Part shown: one piece after another, positions 43,923 to 53,341 of the stretch
How positions within the stretch are numbered: position 1 is the first letter of the stretch
Layout: every line of letters begins with the position of its first letter
Assembly: GCF_030385785.1 (NCBI RefSeq)
Contig: NZ_JAUEDK010000002.1
Coordinates: forward strand, 62,001 to 126,000
Direction: 5' to 3'
Origin: Crenobacter oryzisoli
GTDB taxonomy: Bacteria > Pseudomonadota > Gammaproteobacteria > Burkholderiales > Chromobacteriaceae
DNA length: 64,000 nt
Position numbers and translations under genes: made by a program
Notes under the pieces: model-generated
What the model saw: the letters and a program-made list of their open reading frames with translations, nothing else
Databases searched by the model: none
What the model was told of the DNA's origin: nothing

Positions 43923-45398
43923 TTAGAAGCGGTAGTTGTACTGCACACCCACCAGATGCAGGTAGGTCTTGTAAGTGCCTCGCGTCGTTTCGCCGTTGCC
44001 GGTGCAAGCCTGGCCGGTCGACGGTGAAACACCGATTGGAGAGCAAGTATCGTGATAGTTGGTATTGGCGTCCTTGAAGTCAATGAAACTGTACGCCAAA
44101 TCGATAGAACTGTTTTTGTTGATCGCGTAGTTCGCACCCAGCGACAGCCAGATACGGTCGCTATCCGGGATTGCCGGGTGGCGCAGATCGTCCGAACGCA
44201 CCGGCGACTGCTCCCAGGCCACGCCAGTGCGGAACAGCCAGCTGTCGCTGTAGCGGTAGTTGGCACCCAACGACACACGATAGGTGTCCTTCCAGTTCTG
44301 GTTGATTACCAAGTCGCCTTGGGCAACACCGCCAACGGTGTCCTGCTTGATCCGAATCTCCTGCAGCTTGGAAGTCTCATTCCAGGTCACATCCCCCATC
44401 ACGGCCCAACGCGGGTCAAGTTGATGGAAGAAGTTGACCGATGCCGACGCCGGCGTCGTGACGTCCACCGAGCCCGAGGCGTTGGGGTGCTTGAGCTTCG
44501 CAATCACTCCCGCCGGCGTATTCTGTGCCGGCAAGCCAAGGGCACCAGCGACAGCGGCAGGGATGGTGCCGTGGACACCGTCGAAGGTCCAGGTTGTCGA
44601 GCCGGTCAACGTCTGCTTCACGGTGGAGCGATATGCCAGACCAAACCGGGTGTTGTCGTCAAGCTGGAACATATAGCCGACGTTCCAGCCAAAGCCCCAG
44701 TCGTTACCGGAAATCTTGCCGACGCCATCGCCGGTAATGCCGAGCCCCGCAACGGCAGCCTTGCCCTGGGTCAGAGAAGCGCCCGTCTTTGCCGCATAGG
44801 CTTGCGCCAGACCGGTCGTTGAGTCAGCAGCCATCTGCAATTCGGCGTCCATGTATTGGGCCGAAACGCCGAAGCCAACCGAGTTGTGCTCGTCAAACTT
44901 GAACGAGATCGACGGGTTGAAGTTGATGGTCTTCAGATCGATGCTCTCGAGCGAGTAACGCCCGGCCCATTCATTGCCGTAATCCAGCTTGGCAGCATAG
45001 GGCACGAATACGCCAAGGCCGACATTGATCTTGTCGTTGACCTTCGTGGTCATATAAAGCGACGGTGCCGCAACCACGCTCGGCGCATAGTTTCCGCCAT
45101 TACCTCCCCCAGTCGACTGCCCCGCCAAGTTGGTCGAACCATGGTCGGTATAGCTCGAGTGCGGCACAACCAGGGACAGACCACCGGAAATCTGGGTGCC
45201 GTCCAGCCGCGACATGCCGGCCGGGTTGTTAAAGATCGTGGTCGGATCATTGGCTTCCGCGCCGTTGGCATGGGCATTACCCTGGCCTGAGACACTCTGC
45301 GAACCGAACTGATAGCCAGCAGCCAGCGCCTGGCTCGACAACACAGCTACCGCGCCCCCCATCAACATAACCGCCAAGCTGAGATGCTTCATTTTCAT
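43923..45398 (-). CDS. fadL: FadL/OmpP1-family outer-membrane fatty acid transporter
   Basis: A 14-stranded outer-membrane barrel for uptake of long-chain fatty acids. The 491-residue product has a signal peptide cleaved after SSQALA, then the FadL N-terminal plug with NAHANGAEANDPTTIFNNPAG. It ends in the aromatic YNYRF expected for barrel insertion. It is first in the likely fadL-fadB-fadA unit. A PsrA-like operator lies about 120 bases upstream. Relatives can take up other hydrophobic compounds such as toluene, but the context favours fatty acids. Confidence 0.93.
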   Translation of the reverse strand: MKMKHLSLAVMLMGGAVAVLSSQALAAGYQFGSQSVSGQGNAHANGAEANDPTTIFNNPAGMSRLDGTQISGGLSLVVPHSSYTDHGSTNLAGQSTGGGNGGNYAPSVVAAPSLYMTTKVNDKINVGLGVFVPYAAKLDYGNEWAGRYSLESIDLKTINFNPSISFKFDEHNSVGFGVSAQYMDAELQMAADSTTGLAQAYAAKTGASLTQGKAAVAGLGITGDGVGKISGNDWGFGWNVGYMFQLDDNTRFGLAYRSTVKQTLTGSTTWTFDGVHGTIPAAVAGALGLPAQNTPAGVIAKLKHPNASGSVDVTTPASASVNFFHQLDPRWAVMGDVTWNETSKLQEIRIKQDTVGGVAQGDLVINQNWKDTYRVSLGANYRYSDSWLFRTGVAWEQSPVRSDDLRHPAIPDSDRIWLSLGANYAINKNSSIDLAYSFIDFKDANTNYHDTCSPIGVSPSTGQACTGNGETTRGTYKTYLHLVGVQYNYRF

Positions 45399-45759
45399 AG
45401 TTATTCCCTCTCTCTCCGTGTCATTGCTCTTCGCTTAAAAGCCGAACTGCATAGATCGACTCGCAAACGATAGTACCAAAGAATTTGAGCATGTCCATCA
45501 GATTAAGAGCGTTTGTTCTAAACGAGCGTTTAGTTGTTTATTAAGGCGCAATTCTGTGCAGAATATTAAGCACTTCAGCGACTTAGCCAGCCCACTACAA
45601 CCCCAGAAAAAACACCTCAACTACCGCAACGCAGCAATATCCAATCCCTTGCCAACACAGGAAATGAGACGCATCACACTGCCTGAATGGAGCACACGCA
45701 GCAAACATGCGCTCTATTCAGGCAGCCTCCCCGCCCTACGGAAAGCTGCCATCCCCGAC
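45399..45759. other. fadL promoter region and fadE 3' flank
   Basis: About 360 bases. The left half is AT-rich and holds the PsrA-like operator; the right half, after the fadE stop, shows no clear terminator and no credible gene. Confidence 0.5.
45518..45533. promoter_or_regulatory. PsrA-like operator upstream of fadL
   Basis: CTAAACG-AG-CGTTTAG is a perfect dyad. It contains AAAC-N4-GTTT, the core of the PsrA/FadR-type TetR operator known in pseudomonads. Just before it is GTTTG-TTCT-AAAC, so three half-sites lie in series (45511-45533). Confidence 0.55.
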
Positions 45760-48213
45760 TTAGAACACGTAGCGTTCCAGCAGCGTTTCGTCGTGGTGTC
45801 TGAGCGACTTGTCAAAGTCGTCGACCATGATCACGTCTCGCTTGAGCTTGCGCGCTCTGGTGACCGCGTCGAACTCGACCTGATTGATCTGCCCGTCGTC
45901 CAATGCTTCGGCCAACCTTTCGGCATTGGTCAGCGCACAGAGCTTGCCCTCGCGGGTGAGCTTGCGCAGCTTCTGCTCGACCGGCTCGGTCTCCAGCACC
46001 GCATGCAGCGCCGGTCCCAGCACGCCGACCGGGTCCTGCTCGTCTTTCGACACGAACATGCCTCGGGTCAGACGGTCACGGGTACCCCCCGGCTGCATCA
46101 GCGAGCGCGCCACCAGGGTGCCGATGCGATCGCTTGGCGCCTTCAGCGTCAAACCCCACGGGAAAATCACCCTGCGCAGCATGAAGGCCAGCGCTCGGTT
46201 CGGCAGGTTGGCTAGAAAGCCGTCCATCGCCGTCTGGATGTCGTGCAGATTCGATTCGACCGCCCACTTGAGTACAGCCAGGTCTTCCTTCGGCGCCCCG
46301 TCACGCTCGAAGCGCTTCAGGCAGGCGGTGGCGATATACAGGTTCGACAGCATGTCACCGAGGCGTGCTGACAGCTTCTCACGGAACTTCAGCGAACCGC
46401 CCAAGCTGAACATGGCCATATCGGAGAGCAGAGCGAAGGCGCTGGAGAAGCGGGTGACCTGCTTGTAATAGCGGGCAGTCTCGCCACCGCGCGGCGCACC
46501 CGCCAGCTTGGCGCCGGTCAGGCCCAGCCACAGCGATCGGAACACATTACTGACCACGAAGCCGATGTGCCCGGTAATGGCATCGTCGAATTCCTTCGCA
46601 TCGCTGGCCATCGCCGCCTTCATTTCACGCAGCACAAATGGATGGCAGCGGATCGCGCCCTGACCGTAAATGATCATCGAACGGGTCAGGATGTTGGCCC
46701 CCTCCACGGTGATCGCGATCGGGATCGCCTGGTAGGCGCGAGCCAGGTAATTGCGCGGCCCCAGCACCACGGTGCGACCGCCGTGTACGTCCATCGCGTC
46801 GTTCAGCGTCTTACGCATGCGCTCGGTGTTGTGGTACTTGATCACCGCCGACAGCACCGACGGTTTCTCTCCCATATCGAGGCCGGTCAGTGCCAGATCC
46901 TGCGCAGCTTCCATCTGGTAGGTGTAGCCACCGATACGCGCCATCGCCTCGTCGACCCCTTCGAACTTGCCGATTGGCAGGCCGAACTGGTCGCGGATAC
47001 GTGCGTAGGCACCGGTGGTATAGGATGCCACCTTGCCTGAGGCCACCGACATGGCCGGCAGCGAAATGCAGCGACCGACCGACAAGCACTCAACCAGCAT
47101 GCGCCAGCCTTGGCCGGCGTATTCCTTGCCACCGATGATCCAATCCAGCGGAATGAACACATCCTTGCCCCAGGTCGGACCGTTCATGAAGGCTGCACCG
47201 CCCGGGAAATGACGACGACCAATCTGCACACCCTCGTGCTCGGTAGGTACCAAGGCGCAGGTGATGCCGATGTCTTCCTTGCTACCCAAGAGGTGATCCG
47301 GGTCGTACATCTTGAAGGCGAGGCCGAGAATGGTGGCCACCGGCGCCAGCGTTATCCAGCGTTTCTCCCAGCTAACGCGCACGCCCAGGACATTTTCATG
47401 GCGTTCGCCGCTACGCGGATCGGTGTAGGAGCCTCGGCAGACATAGCCATAGTCTGGGATGGCACCTGCGTCCGAGCCAGCATACGGGCTGGTCAGGGCA
47501 AAGCACGGAATCTCCAGCCCCTTGGCCAAGCGCGGCAGGTAGTAGTCCTTCTGTGCTTCGGTACCGTAGTGTTGCAGCAACTCGCCCGGACCGAGCGAGT
47601 TCGGCACCATCACCGTCACCGCGGCCGAACCGCCGCGGGTCGCGATCTTGGTCACCACCTTGGCGTGCGCGTAGTTGGAAAACTCCACGCCGCCGTACTT
47701 CTTCTTGATGATCATGCCGAGGAAGCCGTTGGACTTGATGAAGCTCCACACTTCCTCAGGCAGGTCCATCTGTTCGTGCGTGATCTTCCAGTCGTCGACC
47801 AACTTGCACAGCTCTTCGGTCGGGCCGTCGAGAAAAGCCTGCTCCTCCGGGGTCAGCTTCGGATCCGGGAAGGACAAAAGCTTGTTCCAGTCTGGCTTGC
47901 CGGAGAACAGATCGCTATCCCACCACACCGTCCCGGCGTTGATTGCCTCCTGCTCCGTCTGCGACATGGCCGGGGTGATCTTCTTGAACACGCCGAATAC
48001 TGGACCGGTGAACACCGCGCGACGCAACGGCGGCAAGTTCAGCACAACAGCGATCACGACGAACACGCCCCAGACAATGGGCGAGACAGTGATGCTGACG
48101 CCGAACTGCAGCGCGGCGAGCCAAGCGGCGAAGCCGATGGTCCAGGCCAGAATCGGCGCCCGCCAATAGGCGAGCGCGCCGATCAGGACGATGAGAAGGA
48201 TGGCGAATATCAT
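45760..48213 (-). CDS. fadE: Acyl-CoA dehydrogenase FadE
   Basis: The first beta-oxidation enzyme, an FAD-dependent dehydrogenase. At 817 residues it matches the large E. coli-type FadE (814). Two N-terminal membrane segments (residues 1-65) are followed by the dehydrogenase domains: FIKSNGFLGMIIKKKYGGVE, CFALTSPYAGSDAGAIPDYG, and VEGANILTRSMIIYGQGAIR near the C-terminal domain. The TetR gene lies 31 bases upstream on the same strand, so they form a short operon. The electron acceptor is expected to be an ETF. Confidence 0.96.
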   Translation of the reverse strand: MIFAILLIVLIGALAYWRAPILAWTIGFAAWLAALQFGVSITVSPIVWGVFVVIAVVLNLPPLRRAVFTGPVFGVFKKITPAMSQTEQEAINAGTVWWDSDLFSGKPDWNKLLSFPDPKLTPEEQAFLDGPTEELCKLVDDWKITHEQMDLPEEVWSFIKSNGFLGMIIKKKYGGVEFSNYAHAKVVTKIATRGGSAAVTVMVPNSLGPGELLQHYGTEAQKDYYLPRLAKGLEIPCFALTSPYAGSDAGAIPDYGYVCRGSYTDPRSGERHENVLGVRVSWEKRWITLAPVATILGLAFKMYDPDHLLGSKEDIGITCALVPTEHEGVQIGRRHFPGGAAFMNGPTWGKDVFIPLDWIIGGKEYAGQGWRMLVECLSVGRCISLPAMSVASGKVASYTTGAYARIRDQFGLPIGKFEGVDEAMARIGGYTYQMEAAQDLALTGLDMGEKPSVLSAVIKYHNTERMRKTLNDAMDVHGGRTVVLGPRNYLARAYQAIPIAITVEGANILTRSMIIYGQGAIRCHPFVLREMKAAMASDAKEFDDAITGHIGFVVSNVFRSLWLGLTGAKLAGAPRGGETARYYKQVTRFSSAFALLSDMAMFSLGGSLKFREKLSARLGDMLSNLYIATACLKRFERDGAPKEDLAVLKWAVESNLHDIQTAMDGFLANLPNRALAFMLRRVIFPWGLTLKAPSDRIGTLVARSLMQPGGTRDRLTRGMFVSKDEQDPVGVLGPALHAVLETEPVEQKLRKLTREGKLCALTNAERLAEALDDGQINQVEFDAVTRARKLKRDVIMVDDFDKSLRHHDETLLERYVF

Positions 48214-48244
48214 TGTTGTAGTTCCTCGTGTTGACCCTTTGTTG

Positions 48245-48886
48245 CTACTCCTGTACGGGCGAGGTCAGACCGGCAATGACGAAAGGCACCAAGTGCTTGA
48301 CGATCATTTCCGGATCGCGGGCGGTGACAATCTGGCTGCGCATAAAGATCTTCAGCACATCGTTGCCGGCAAAGGCATTGAACATCACGCTGAAAGCGAG
48401 ATGCATGCGCCAAGACAGGGTTTCCAGCGACAATTCCGGCAACGCTTGCTGGAAAGCCACGCCGTAACGCTGTGCAAACTCGCTGTACTGCTGCGACAGC
48501 GACTCACGCAGCAGCCGGTGATTTTCCACTAGTGTGCGCGACAGCAGTCGCACGAACAGTGCACCGCCGCGGGCCGGGTCCTTGGATAGTGCAAGGCAGG
48601 GTCGGATAAAGGTCATCACCAGCCCCTCAGCGGTGGGCCCATCCTTTTCCCCTTCCAATGCATCCAGCTCGGCCAGGCAGGCCTCGATCAACGGCCCCAG
48701 CCGGCGAGTAAACACCGCCTCGAACAACGCATCCTTCGAACCGAAGTGATAGTTGACCGCGGCGAGGTTCACCTCAGCCTGTTGGGTGATCATGCGAAGC
48801 GAGGTGGCCTCGAAGCCATGCTCGACGAAGAGTCGCTCTGAAACATCCAAAATGCGAGTGACTGTATCGGGGCGGTTCGCTTCCAT
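48245..48886 (-). CDS. TetR/AcrR-family regulator, probable fatty-acid degradation repressor (PsrA-like)
   Basis: A 213-residue repressor from the ATG at 48886, preceded by AGGAG; upstream codons to 48985 overlap an operator-like palindrome and were rejected. The TetR helix-turn-helix is FVEHGFEATSLRMITQQAEV followed by NLAAVNYHFGSKDALFEAVF. The C-terminal ligand domain is helical. It lies directly before fadE, and matching palindromes occur before this gene and before fadL, so control of fad genes by acyl-CoA is the natural inference. Confidence 0.88.
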   Translation of the reverse strand: MEANRPDTVTRILDVSERLFVEHGFEATSLRMITQQAEVNLAAVNYHFGSKDALFEAVFTRRLGPLIEACLAELDALEGEKDGPTAEGLVMTFIRPCLALSKDPARGGALFVRLLSRTLVENHRLLRESLSQQYSEFAQRYGVAFQQALPELSLETLSWRMHLAFSVMFNAFAGNDVLKIFMRSQIVTARDPEMIVKHLVPFVIAGLTSPVQE

Positions 48887-48939
48887 TTCTCCTGTACCTC
48901 TGATGTTGCCGCCGGCGTTTCTGACCCGTCGAACAGAAA

Positions 48940-48957
48940 TTCGAACAATTGTTTGAA
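48940..48957. promoter_or_regulatory. PsrA-like operator upstream of tetR-fadE
   Basis: TTCGAACAATTGTTTGAA is an 18-base dyad with a single mismatched pair. It is centred about 63 bases upstream of the regulator's ATG and resembles the G/C-AAAC-N-GTTT-G/C operator form. It suggests autoregulation. Confidence 0.5.
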
Positions 48958-49023
48958 ACTTACGTTTTAACCTGACTGATGTCAAGACTTCGGCAGCGGG
49001 GTTGTATACACAAAATGAATAAA

Positions 49024-49056
49024 CAAAAACGGCAGTCCTGATTCTAGACTGCCGTT
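49024..49056 (-). terminator. Rho-independent terminator of metZ
   Basis: AACGGCAGTC/GACTGCCGTT with a nine-base loop. On the minus strand it is followed by TTTTTG, about 20 bases after the metZ stop. Confidence 0.9.
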
Positions 49057-49078
49057 CGAATGAAACGCACGTTCAAAT

Positions 49079-50275
49079 TTAGTGAGACAAGCCGTTTTCC
49101 AGGTCGCGCATCAGGTCGTCGACATGTTCGAGACCCACCGACACCCGCAGCAGCCCCTCGACGATGCCGGCGCGCTCGCGCGCCTCGGCCGTTACTCGGG
49201 CATGGGTAGTTGAGGCCGGGTGGGTGATGGTGCTCTTCACATCCCCCAGGTTAGCGGTCTTCGAGATGATCTGTACGCCGTCGACCACCTTCCAAGCAGC
49301 TTCGCGCCCCCCCTTCACCACGAAGGACAGCACGGCACCGCCGGCCTTCTGCTGGCGGCTCGCCAATTCGTACTGCGGATGGCTCGCCAGCCCTGGGAAA
49401 TAGACCCGCTCAATCTTCGGGTGCTTTTCCAGCCATTCGGCCAATTTCTGCGCATTCTGGCACTGTTTCTCCATGCGGATGAACAGCGTTTCCAGACCCG
49501 ACAGCAGCACCCAGGCGTTGAACGCCGACAGCGTCGGACCGGCGGTGCGCACATGCAGGTAGACCTGCTCGACCAGCTCGTTAGATCCAACCACTGCCCC
49601 GCCGAGCACCCGACCATGGCCGTCGAGCGACTTGGTCGCCGAGTGCACCACCAAGTCGGCCCCCAGCTTGAGCGGCTGCTGCAATACTGGCGAGCAGAAG
49701 CAGTTATCGACCACGAGCAAGGCGCCGTGGGCATGAGCCAGCTCGGCAAGTGCCGCGATGTCGGCCAGCTCGGTCAGAGGATTGGATGGCGTCTCCAGGA
49801 ACAGCAGTCGGGTCTCCGGGCGGATCGCCGCGCGCCATGCATCCAGATCGGACGGTGCAACATAGGTGGTTTCGACACCGAACTTGGCCAGGACGGTGTT
49901 GAACAGACTGATCGTCGAGCCGAACAGGCTCTGCGATGCGACGATATGGTCGCCGGCCTTCAGCAGCGTCAGCATCGTCGCCTGGATTGCTGCCATGCCA
50001 CTGGCGGTGGCGATGCAGCGCTCGCCACCTTCAAGCGCCGCAAGACGCTGCTGGAAGGCGTTGACGGTCGGGTTGGTGAAGCGCGAATAGGTGTAGCCTT
50101 CTTGCTGCCCGAGGAAGAGCGCCGCAGCCTCTTCGGCGCTCGGATAAGTGAAGCTGGAAGTCAGGAACAGGCCCTGGCTGTGCTCGCCGTACTGACTGGT
50201 TTCGCGACCGGCACGGATTGCCAGCGTTTCAGGGTGCAGCCCAAGGCTGTCGTCGTGATTATCGTTGCTCATCAT
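49079..50275 (-). CDS. metZ: O-succinylhomoserine sulfhydrylase
   Basis: A Cys/Met-metabolism PLP enzyme that makes homocysteine directly from O-succinylhomoserine and sulfide. It is 398 residues. Family landmarks are LTSSFTYPSAEEAAALF, YSRFTNPTVNAFQQRLAALE, ETPSNPLTELADI, and the PLP lysine in VVHSATKSLDGHGRVLGGA. Its position after purF is the usual arrangement in betaproteobacteria and pseudomonads and supports metZ over metB. It has its own terminator and a terminator precedes it, so it is probably transcribed separately from purF. Confidence 0.94.
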   Translation of the reverse strand: MMSNDNHDDSLGLHPETLAIRAGRETSQYGEHSQGLFLTSSFTYPSAEEAAALFLGQQEGYTYSRFTNPTVNAFQQRLAALEGGERCIATASGMAAIQATMLTLLKAGDHIVASQSLFGSTISLFNTVLAKFGVETTYVAPSDLDAWRAAIRPETRLLFLETPSNPLTELADIAALAELAHAHGALLVVDNCFCSPVLQQPLKLGADLVVHSATKSLDGHGRVLGGAVVGSNELVEQVYLHVRTAGPTLSAFNAWVLLSGLETLFIRMEKQCQNAQKLAEWLEKHPKIERVYFPGLASHPQYELASRQQKAGGAVLSFVVKGGREAAWKVVDGVQIISKTANLGDVKSTITHPASTTHARVTAEARERAGIVEGLLRVSVGLEHVDDLMRDLENGLSH

Positions 50276-50391
50276 CTGCCTCTAATGTCCCGGTCGCCGC
50301 CCACCATGCGAACGAGCGCTGACAAAAGCATCCGATCCGTACTACTGGGGTCAGACGGTTTGTCAGCGGCCGTTCGGGCCGGCCACGACCC

Positions 50392-50419
50392 AAAAAAATG
50401 CGCCCCTAGGGGGCGCATT
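50392..50419 (-). terminator. Rho-independent terminator of purF
   Basis: AATGCGCCCC-TAG-GGGGCGCATT with seven T after the stem on the minus strand, directly after the purF stop. Confidence 0.93.
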
Positions 50420-50427
50420 CATTTTGC

Positions 50428-51960
50428 TCACATCAGATTCTGTTCGGCAACATTCAAATTGAGATCGATCATCTGCGAAGAGCCGCCCTCATCCTTGCCG
50501 CCCGGCTTGCCGCGGCGCTGCTCGACCGCCTGCAAGTAGGCTTCGTCGATGTCACCGGTCAGATACTCGCCATTGAAGCACGAGGTATCGAAGCGCTCTA
50601 GCGCGCTATTGGCACCCTGCACCGCTTCGATCAGCGCGTCCAGATCCTGATAGATCACCGCATCGGCACCGATCTCAGCCGCAATCTGTTGTTCGTCACG
50701 ACCCGTAGCCAGCAGTTCCGCACGGGTAGGCATGTCGATGCCGTACACGTTCGGGAAGCGCACCGCCGGGGCTGCCGAGGCGAAGTACACCTTGTTGGCG
50801 CCCGCGTCGCGCGCCATCTGCACGATTTCCTTCGAGGTAGTACCGCGCACGATCGAGTCATCGACCAGCAGCACGTTACGGCCCTTGAACTCGCAGGCAA
50901 CCGGGTTGAGCTTCTGACGCACCGACTTCTTGCGCACCCCCTGGCCCGGCATGATGAAGGTACGGCCAATGTAGCGATTCTTGATGAAGCCCTCGCGGTA
51001 CGGCAGGCCCAGATGATTGGCCAGCTGCAAGGCGCTGGCGCGACTGGTATCCGGAATCGGCATCACCACGTCGATATCGATCTGCGGCAGCGCACGGCGT
51101 ACCTTTTCGGCCAATGTCACCCCCATGTTCAGACGCGCCTGATACACCGAGGCACCGTCGATCACCGAATCCGGACGGGCGAAGTAGACGAATTCGAACA
51201 GGCACGGCGCCAGCACCGGCTGCGCAGCGCACTGTCGCGATTCGAAGTCGCCGTTCATCGATACGAACACGCACTCACCCGGCGCAACATCGCGCAGCAG
51301 CGAGAAGCCGGAACAGTCGAGCGCGACCGACTCGGATGAGAACATGTACTCGGTCTTGCCTTCAACATCGGCAGTGCCGACCACCAGCGGGCGGATGCCG
51401 TTCGGATCACGGAACGCCACCAAGCCGTAACCGGCGATCAGTGCGACCACTGCGTAGGCGCCGCGCACGCGGCGATGCACAGCCTCGACCGCGCCGAACA
51501 CCGCGTCGACGTTGAGTTCGTAGCCCTTCACCCGACTGGCCAGCTCGTGCGCAAACACGTTGAGCAGCACTTCCGAGTCGGAATTGGTATTGATGTGCCG
51601 GCGGTCGTGCCGGAACATGTCGTCCTTCAACTCGTCGGCGTTGGTAAGGTTACCGTTGTGCGCCAGCACAATGCCGAACGGCGAGTTAACGTAAAACGGT
51701 TGCGCCTCCGCCAGGTTCGAGGCCGAACCGGCGGTCGGGTAGCGCACGTGCGCAATACCGGCGTTCCCTACCAGCGAACGCATATTGCGGGTGCGGAACA
51801 CATCCCGCACCATGCCACTACCCTTGTGCATGTGGAAGCTATCGCCGTTGGCGGTGACAATGCCAGCGGCGTCTTGTCCCCGGTGCTGTAGGAGCTGCAA
51901 GCCATCATAGAGCAGTTGGTTGACCGGCGAATTGCTGACCACACCCAAAATACCGCACAT
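50428..51960 (-). CDS. purF: Amidophosphoribosyltransferase
   Basis: It commits PRPP to purine synthesis by transferring ammonia from glutamine. The product is 510 residues (E. coli 505). The N-terminal glutaminase begins with the processed [14 protein letters not shown], so Cys2 is the nucleophile and the start is certain. The PRPP-binding motif is [17 protein letters not shown]. It follows cvpA by about 80 bases on the same strand, an arrangement conserved in proteobacteria. Confidence 0.98.
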   Translation of the reverse strand: MCGILGVVSNSPVNQLLYDGLQLLQHRGQDAAGIVTANGDSFHMHKGSGMVRDVFRTRNMRSLVGNAGIAHVRYPTAGSASNLAEAQPFYVNSPFGIVLAHNGNLTNADELKDDMFRHDRRHINTNSDSEVLLNVFAHELASRVKGYELNVDAVFGAVEAVHRRVRGAYAVVALIAGYGLVAFRDPNGIRPLVVGTADVEGKTEYMFSSESVALDCSGFSLLRDVAPGECVFVSMNGDFESRQCAAQPVLAPCLFEFVYFARPDSVIDGASVYQARLNMGVTLAEKVRRALPQIDIDVVMPIPDTSRASALQLANHLGLPYREGFIKNRYIGRTFIMPGQGVRKKSVRQKLNPVACEFKGRNVLLVDDSIVRGTTSKEIVQMARDAGANKVYFASAAPAVRFPNVYGIDMPTRAELLATGRDEQQIAAEIGADAVIYQDLDALIEAVQGANSALERFDTSCFNGEYLTGDIDEAYLQAVEQRRGKPGGKDEGGSSQMIDLNLNVAEQNLM

Positions 51961-52041
51961 CTCTATTTACCCCATTACCTGGTTACAAAAAAACAAAGCG
52001 GTCCGCCCGTGACCCTGTGGGCGAACCGCTTGATGGATTCT

Positions 52042-52533
52042 TCATGAATAGTGCAAATTGTTCGCGAGCATGGCCGGCAACCACGGCCTGAGCGACAGCG
52101 CCACCTGCTCGAACGGCCGCGACAGCAGCGCGTTTTGCCACATCGGCTGCTTCGGCAACCCGGAGAAACCGCCGACCAGCACCAGCGCCGTCACCAGCAC
52201 CAGGCCTCGCGCCAGACCGAAGATCACGCCAAAGAAGCGGTTGACCCCACCCAGACCCGCCGTGTCCATCAGGCCGGTCAGCACCACCCGCAACAAGGCG
52301 GTCGCAAGCCAGGTGAGGAAGAACAGCAGCACGAACGACGCCACCAACCGGAAGCCCTCCCCGGACAGCTCCCCCGGCATGAAGCTCGAAATCGCCGGCG
52401 AGAATTCCTTCGCGCACCAGAACGCGATCACCCACGAGGTGAGCGACAGCACTTCGGCCAACAGGCCACGTACCAAAGCCACGACGATAGAGCCGGCAAC
52501 GATGGCCAAGGCGATGTAGTCGAATACTGTCAT
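52042..52533 (-). CDS. cvpA: CvpA family membrane protein
   Basis: A 163-residue inner-membrane protein with four hydrophobic helices; the first is IALAIVAGSIVVALVRGLLA. The family pattern AEVLSLTSWVIAF and the later GVNRFFGVIFGLARGLVLV are present. CvpA is needed for colicin V production in E. coli and for envelope stress resistance. It starts three bases after the dedD stop and lies ahead of purF. Confidence 0.95.
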   Translation of the reverse strand: MTVFDYIALAIVAGSIVVALVRGLLAEVLSLTSWVIAFWCAKEFSPAISSFMPGELSGEGFRLVASFVLLFFLTWLATALLRVVLTGLMDTAGLGGVNRFFGVIFGLARGLVLVTALVLVGGFSGLPKQPMWQNALLSRPFEQVALSLRPWLPAMLANNLHYS

Positions 52534-52536
52534 CGA

Positions 52537-53334
52537 TCAGTGACTCACGACGATGCCGGTGATGCCAGCCTTGGCGAGTCGCGACAGGACAGATTGCGCC
52601 TCGCTGGCATTGGAGAACGGTCCGACCCGCACGCGGGTCACCTCGCCCTTGCTGGTCTGCACCTTGCTAAAATGCGCCGACATGCCGGCTATGCCGTCAA
52701 GTTTGCTGCGCAGCGCCTCGACCTTATCCGGGTCGGACAGCGCGGCAAGCTGGATCATTACCTTGCCATTGCTCGGCTTGACCGACTCGTCGGTTTTCTT
52801 TTCAGCCTTCGGCTTGGGCGCCTCTTCCGAGCCCATCCGGCCTTCCAGAATGGCGGCCGGATCGGCCTTCTTGGCTTTCGGTTTGTCTTCAGCCCGCGCC
52901 TTGGGCTTTGGTGTCTCAGCCTGCTTGACCGATTCGGGCTGCTTCACTTCCAGCTTAGCCGAAGGGGCCACCGGCTCGGGCTTGGTGGCAACAGGCGACA
53001 CGACCGGGGCTGCCGGTGCGGCGGCCTGCTTGGACTCTTCCGGCAGCGCAGCAGGCAAGTCGGTCTGCGCTACACCGGTCGCGGCAGCAACGGCACCGAC
53101 TGCGGCAGCAGCCTGAGAGGCCGCCTTGGCGGACTGTTCGGCGACGGGTGCCGATGAATTCAGTTCGACGATATTGATCGACTGGGGTTTGAGCTTCTGA
53201 TCAGGAACGTGGCCCACCACGTTCCACAGCACGGTGGTGGCAACCAGGACCAGTGCGATCGCACCGACCAGACGCCGCCGGGCGCGCTTGCGCAGCTGGA
53301 TCAGCTGCTCGTGAGAGGAAAGACCTGGGGGCAT
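52537..53334 (-). CDS. dedD: SPOR-domain protein, DedD-like
   Basis: A bitopic inner-membrane protein that binds denuded peptidoglycan at the division site. From the ATG at 53334 (preceded by GAGG) it is 265 residues; an ATG at 53349 is also possible. It has one membrane helix (AIALVLVATTVLWNVVG, about residues 28-45), a long Ala/Pro/Lys-rich linker, and a C-terminal SPOR domain (about 188-265; MIQLAALSDPDKVEALRSKL and RVRVGPFSNASEAQSVLSRL). The folC-dedD-cvpA-purF order supports the name. Confidence 0.92.
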   Translation of the reverse strand: MPPGLSSHEQLIQLRKRARRRLVGAIALVLVATTVLWNVVGHVPDQKLKPQSINIVELNSSAPVAEQSAKAASQAAAAVGAVAAATGVAQTDLPAALPEESKQAAAPAAPVVSPVATKPEPVAPSAKLEVKQPESVKQAETPKPKARAEDKPKAKKADPAAILEGRMGSEEAPKPKAEKKTDESVKPSNGKVMIQLAALSDPDKVEALRSKLDGIAGMSAHFSKVQTSKGEVTRVRVGPFSNASEAQSVLSRLAKAGITGIVVSH

Positions 53335-53341
53335 GGGCGCC

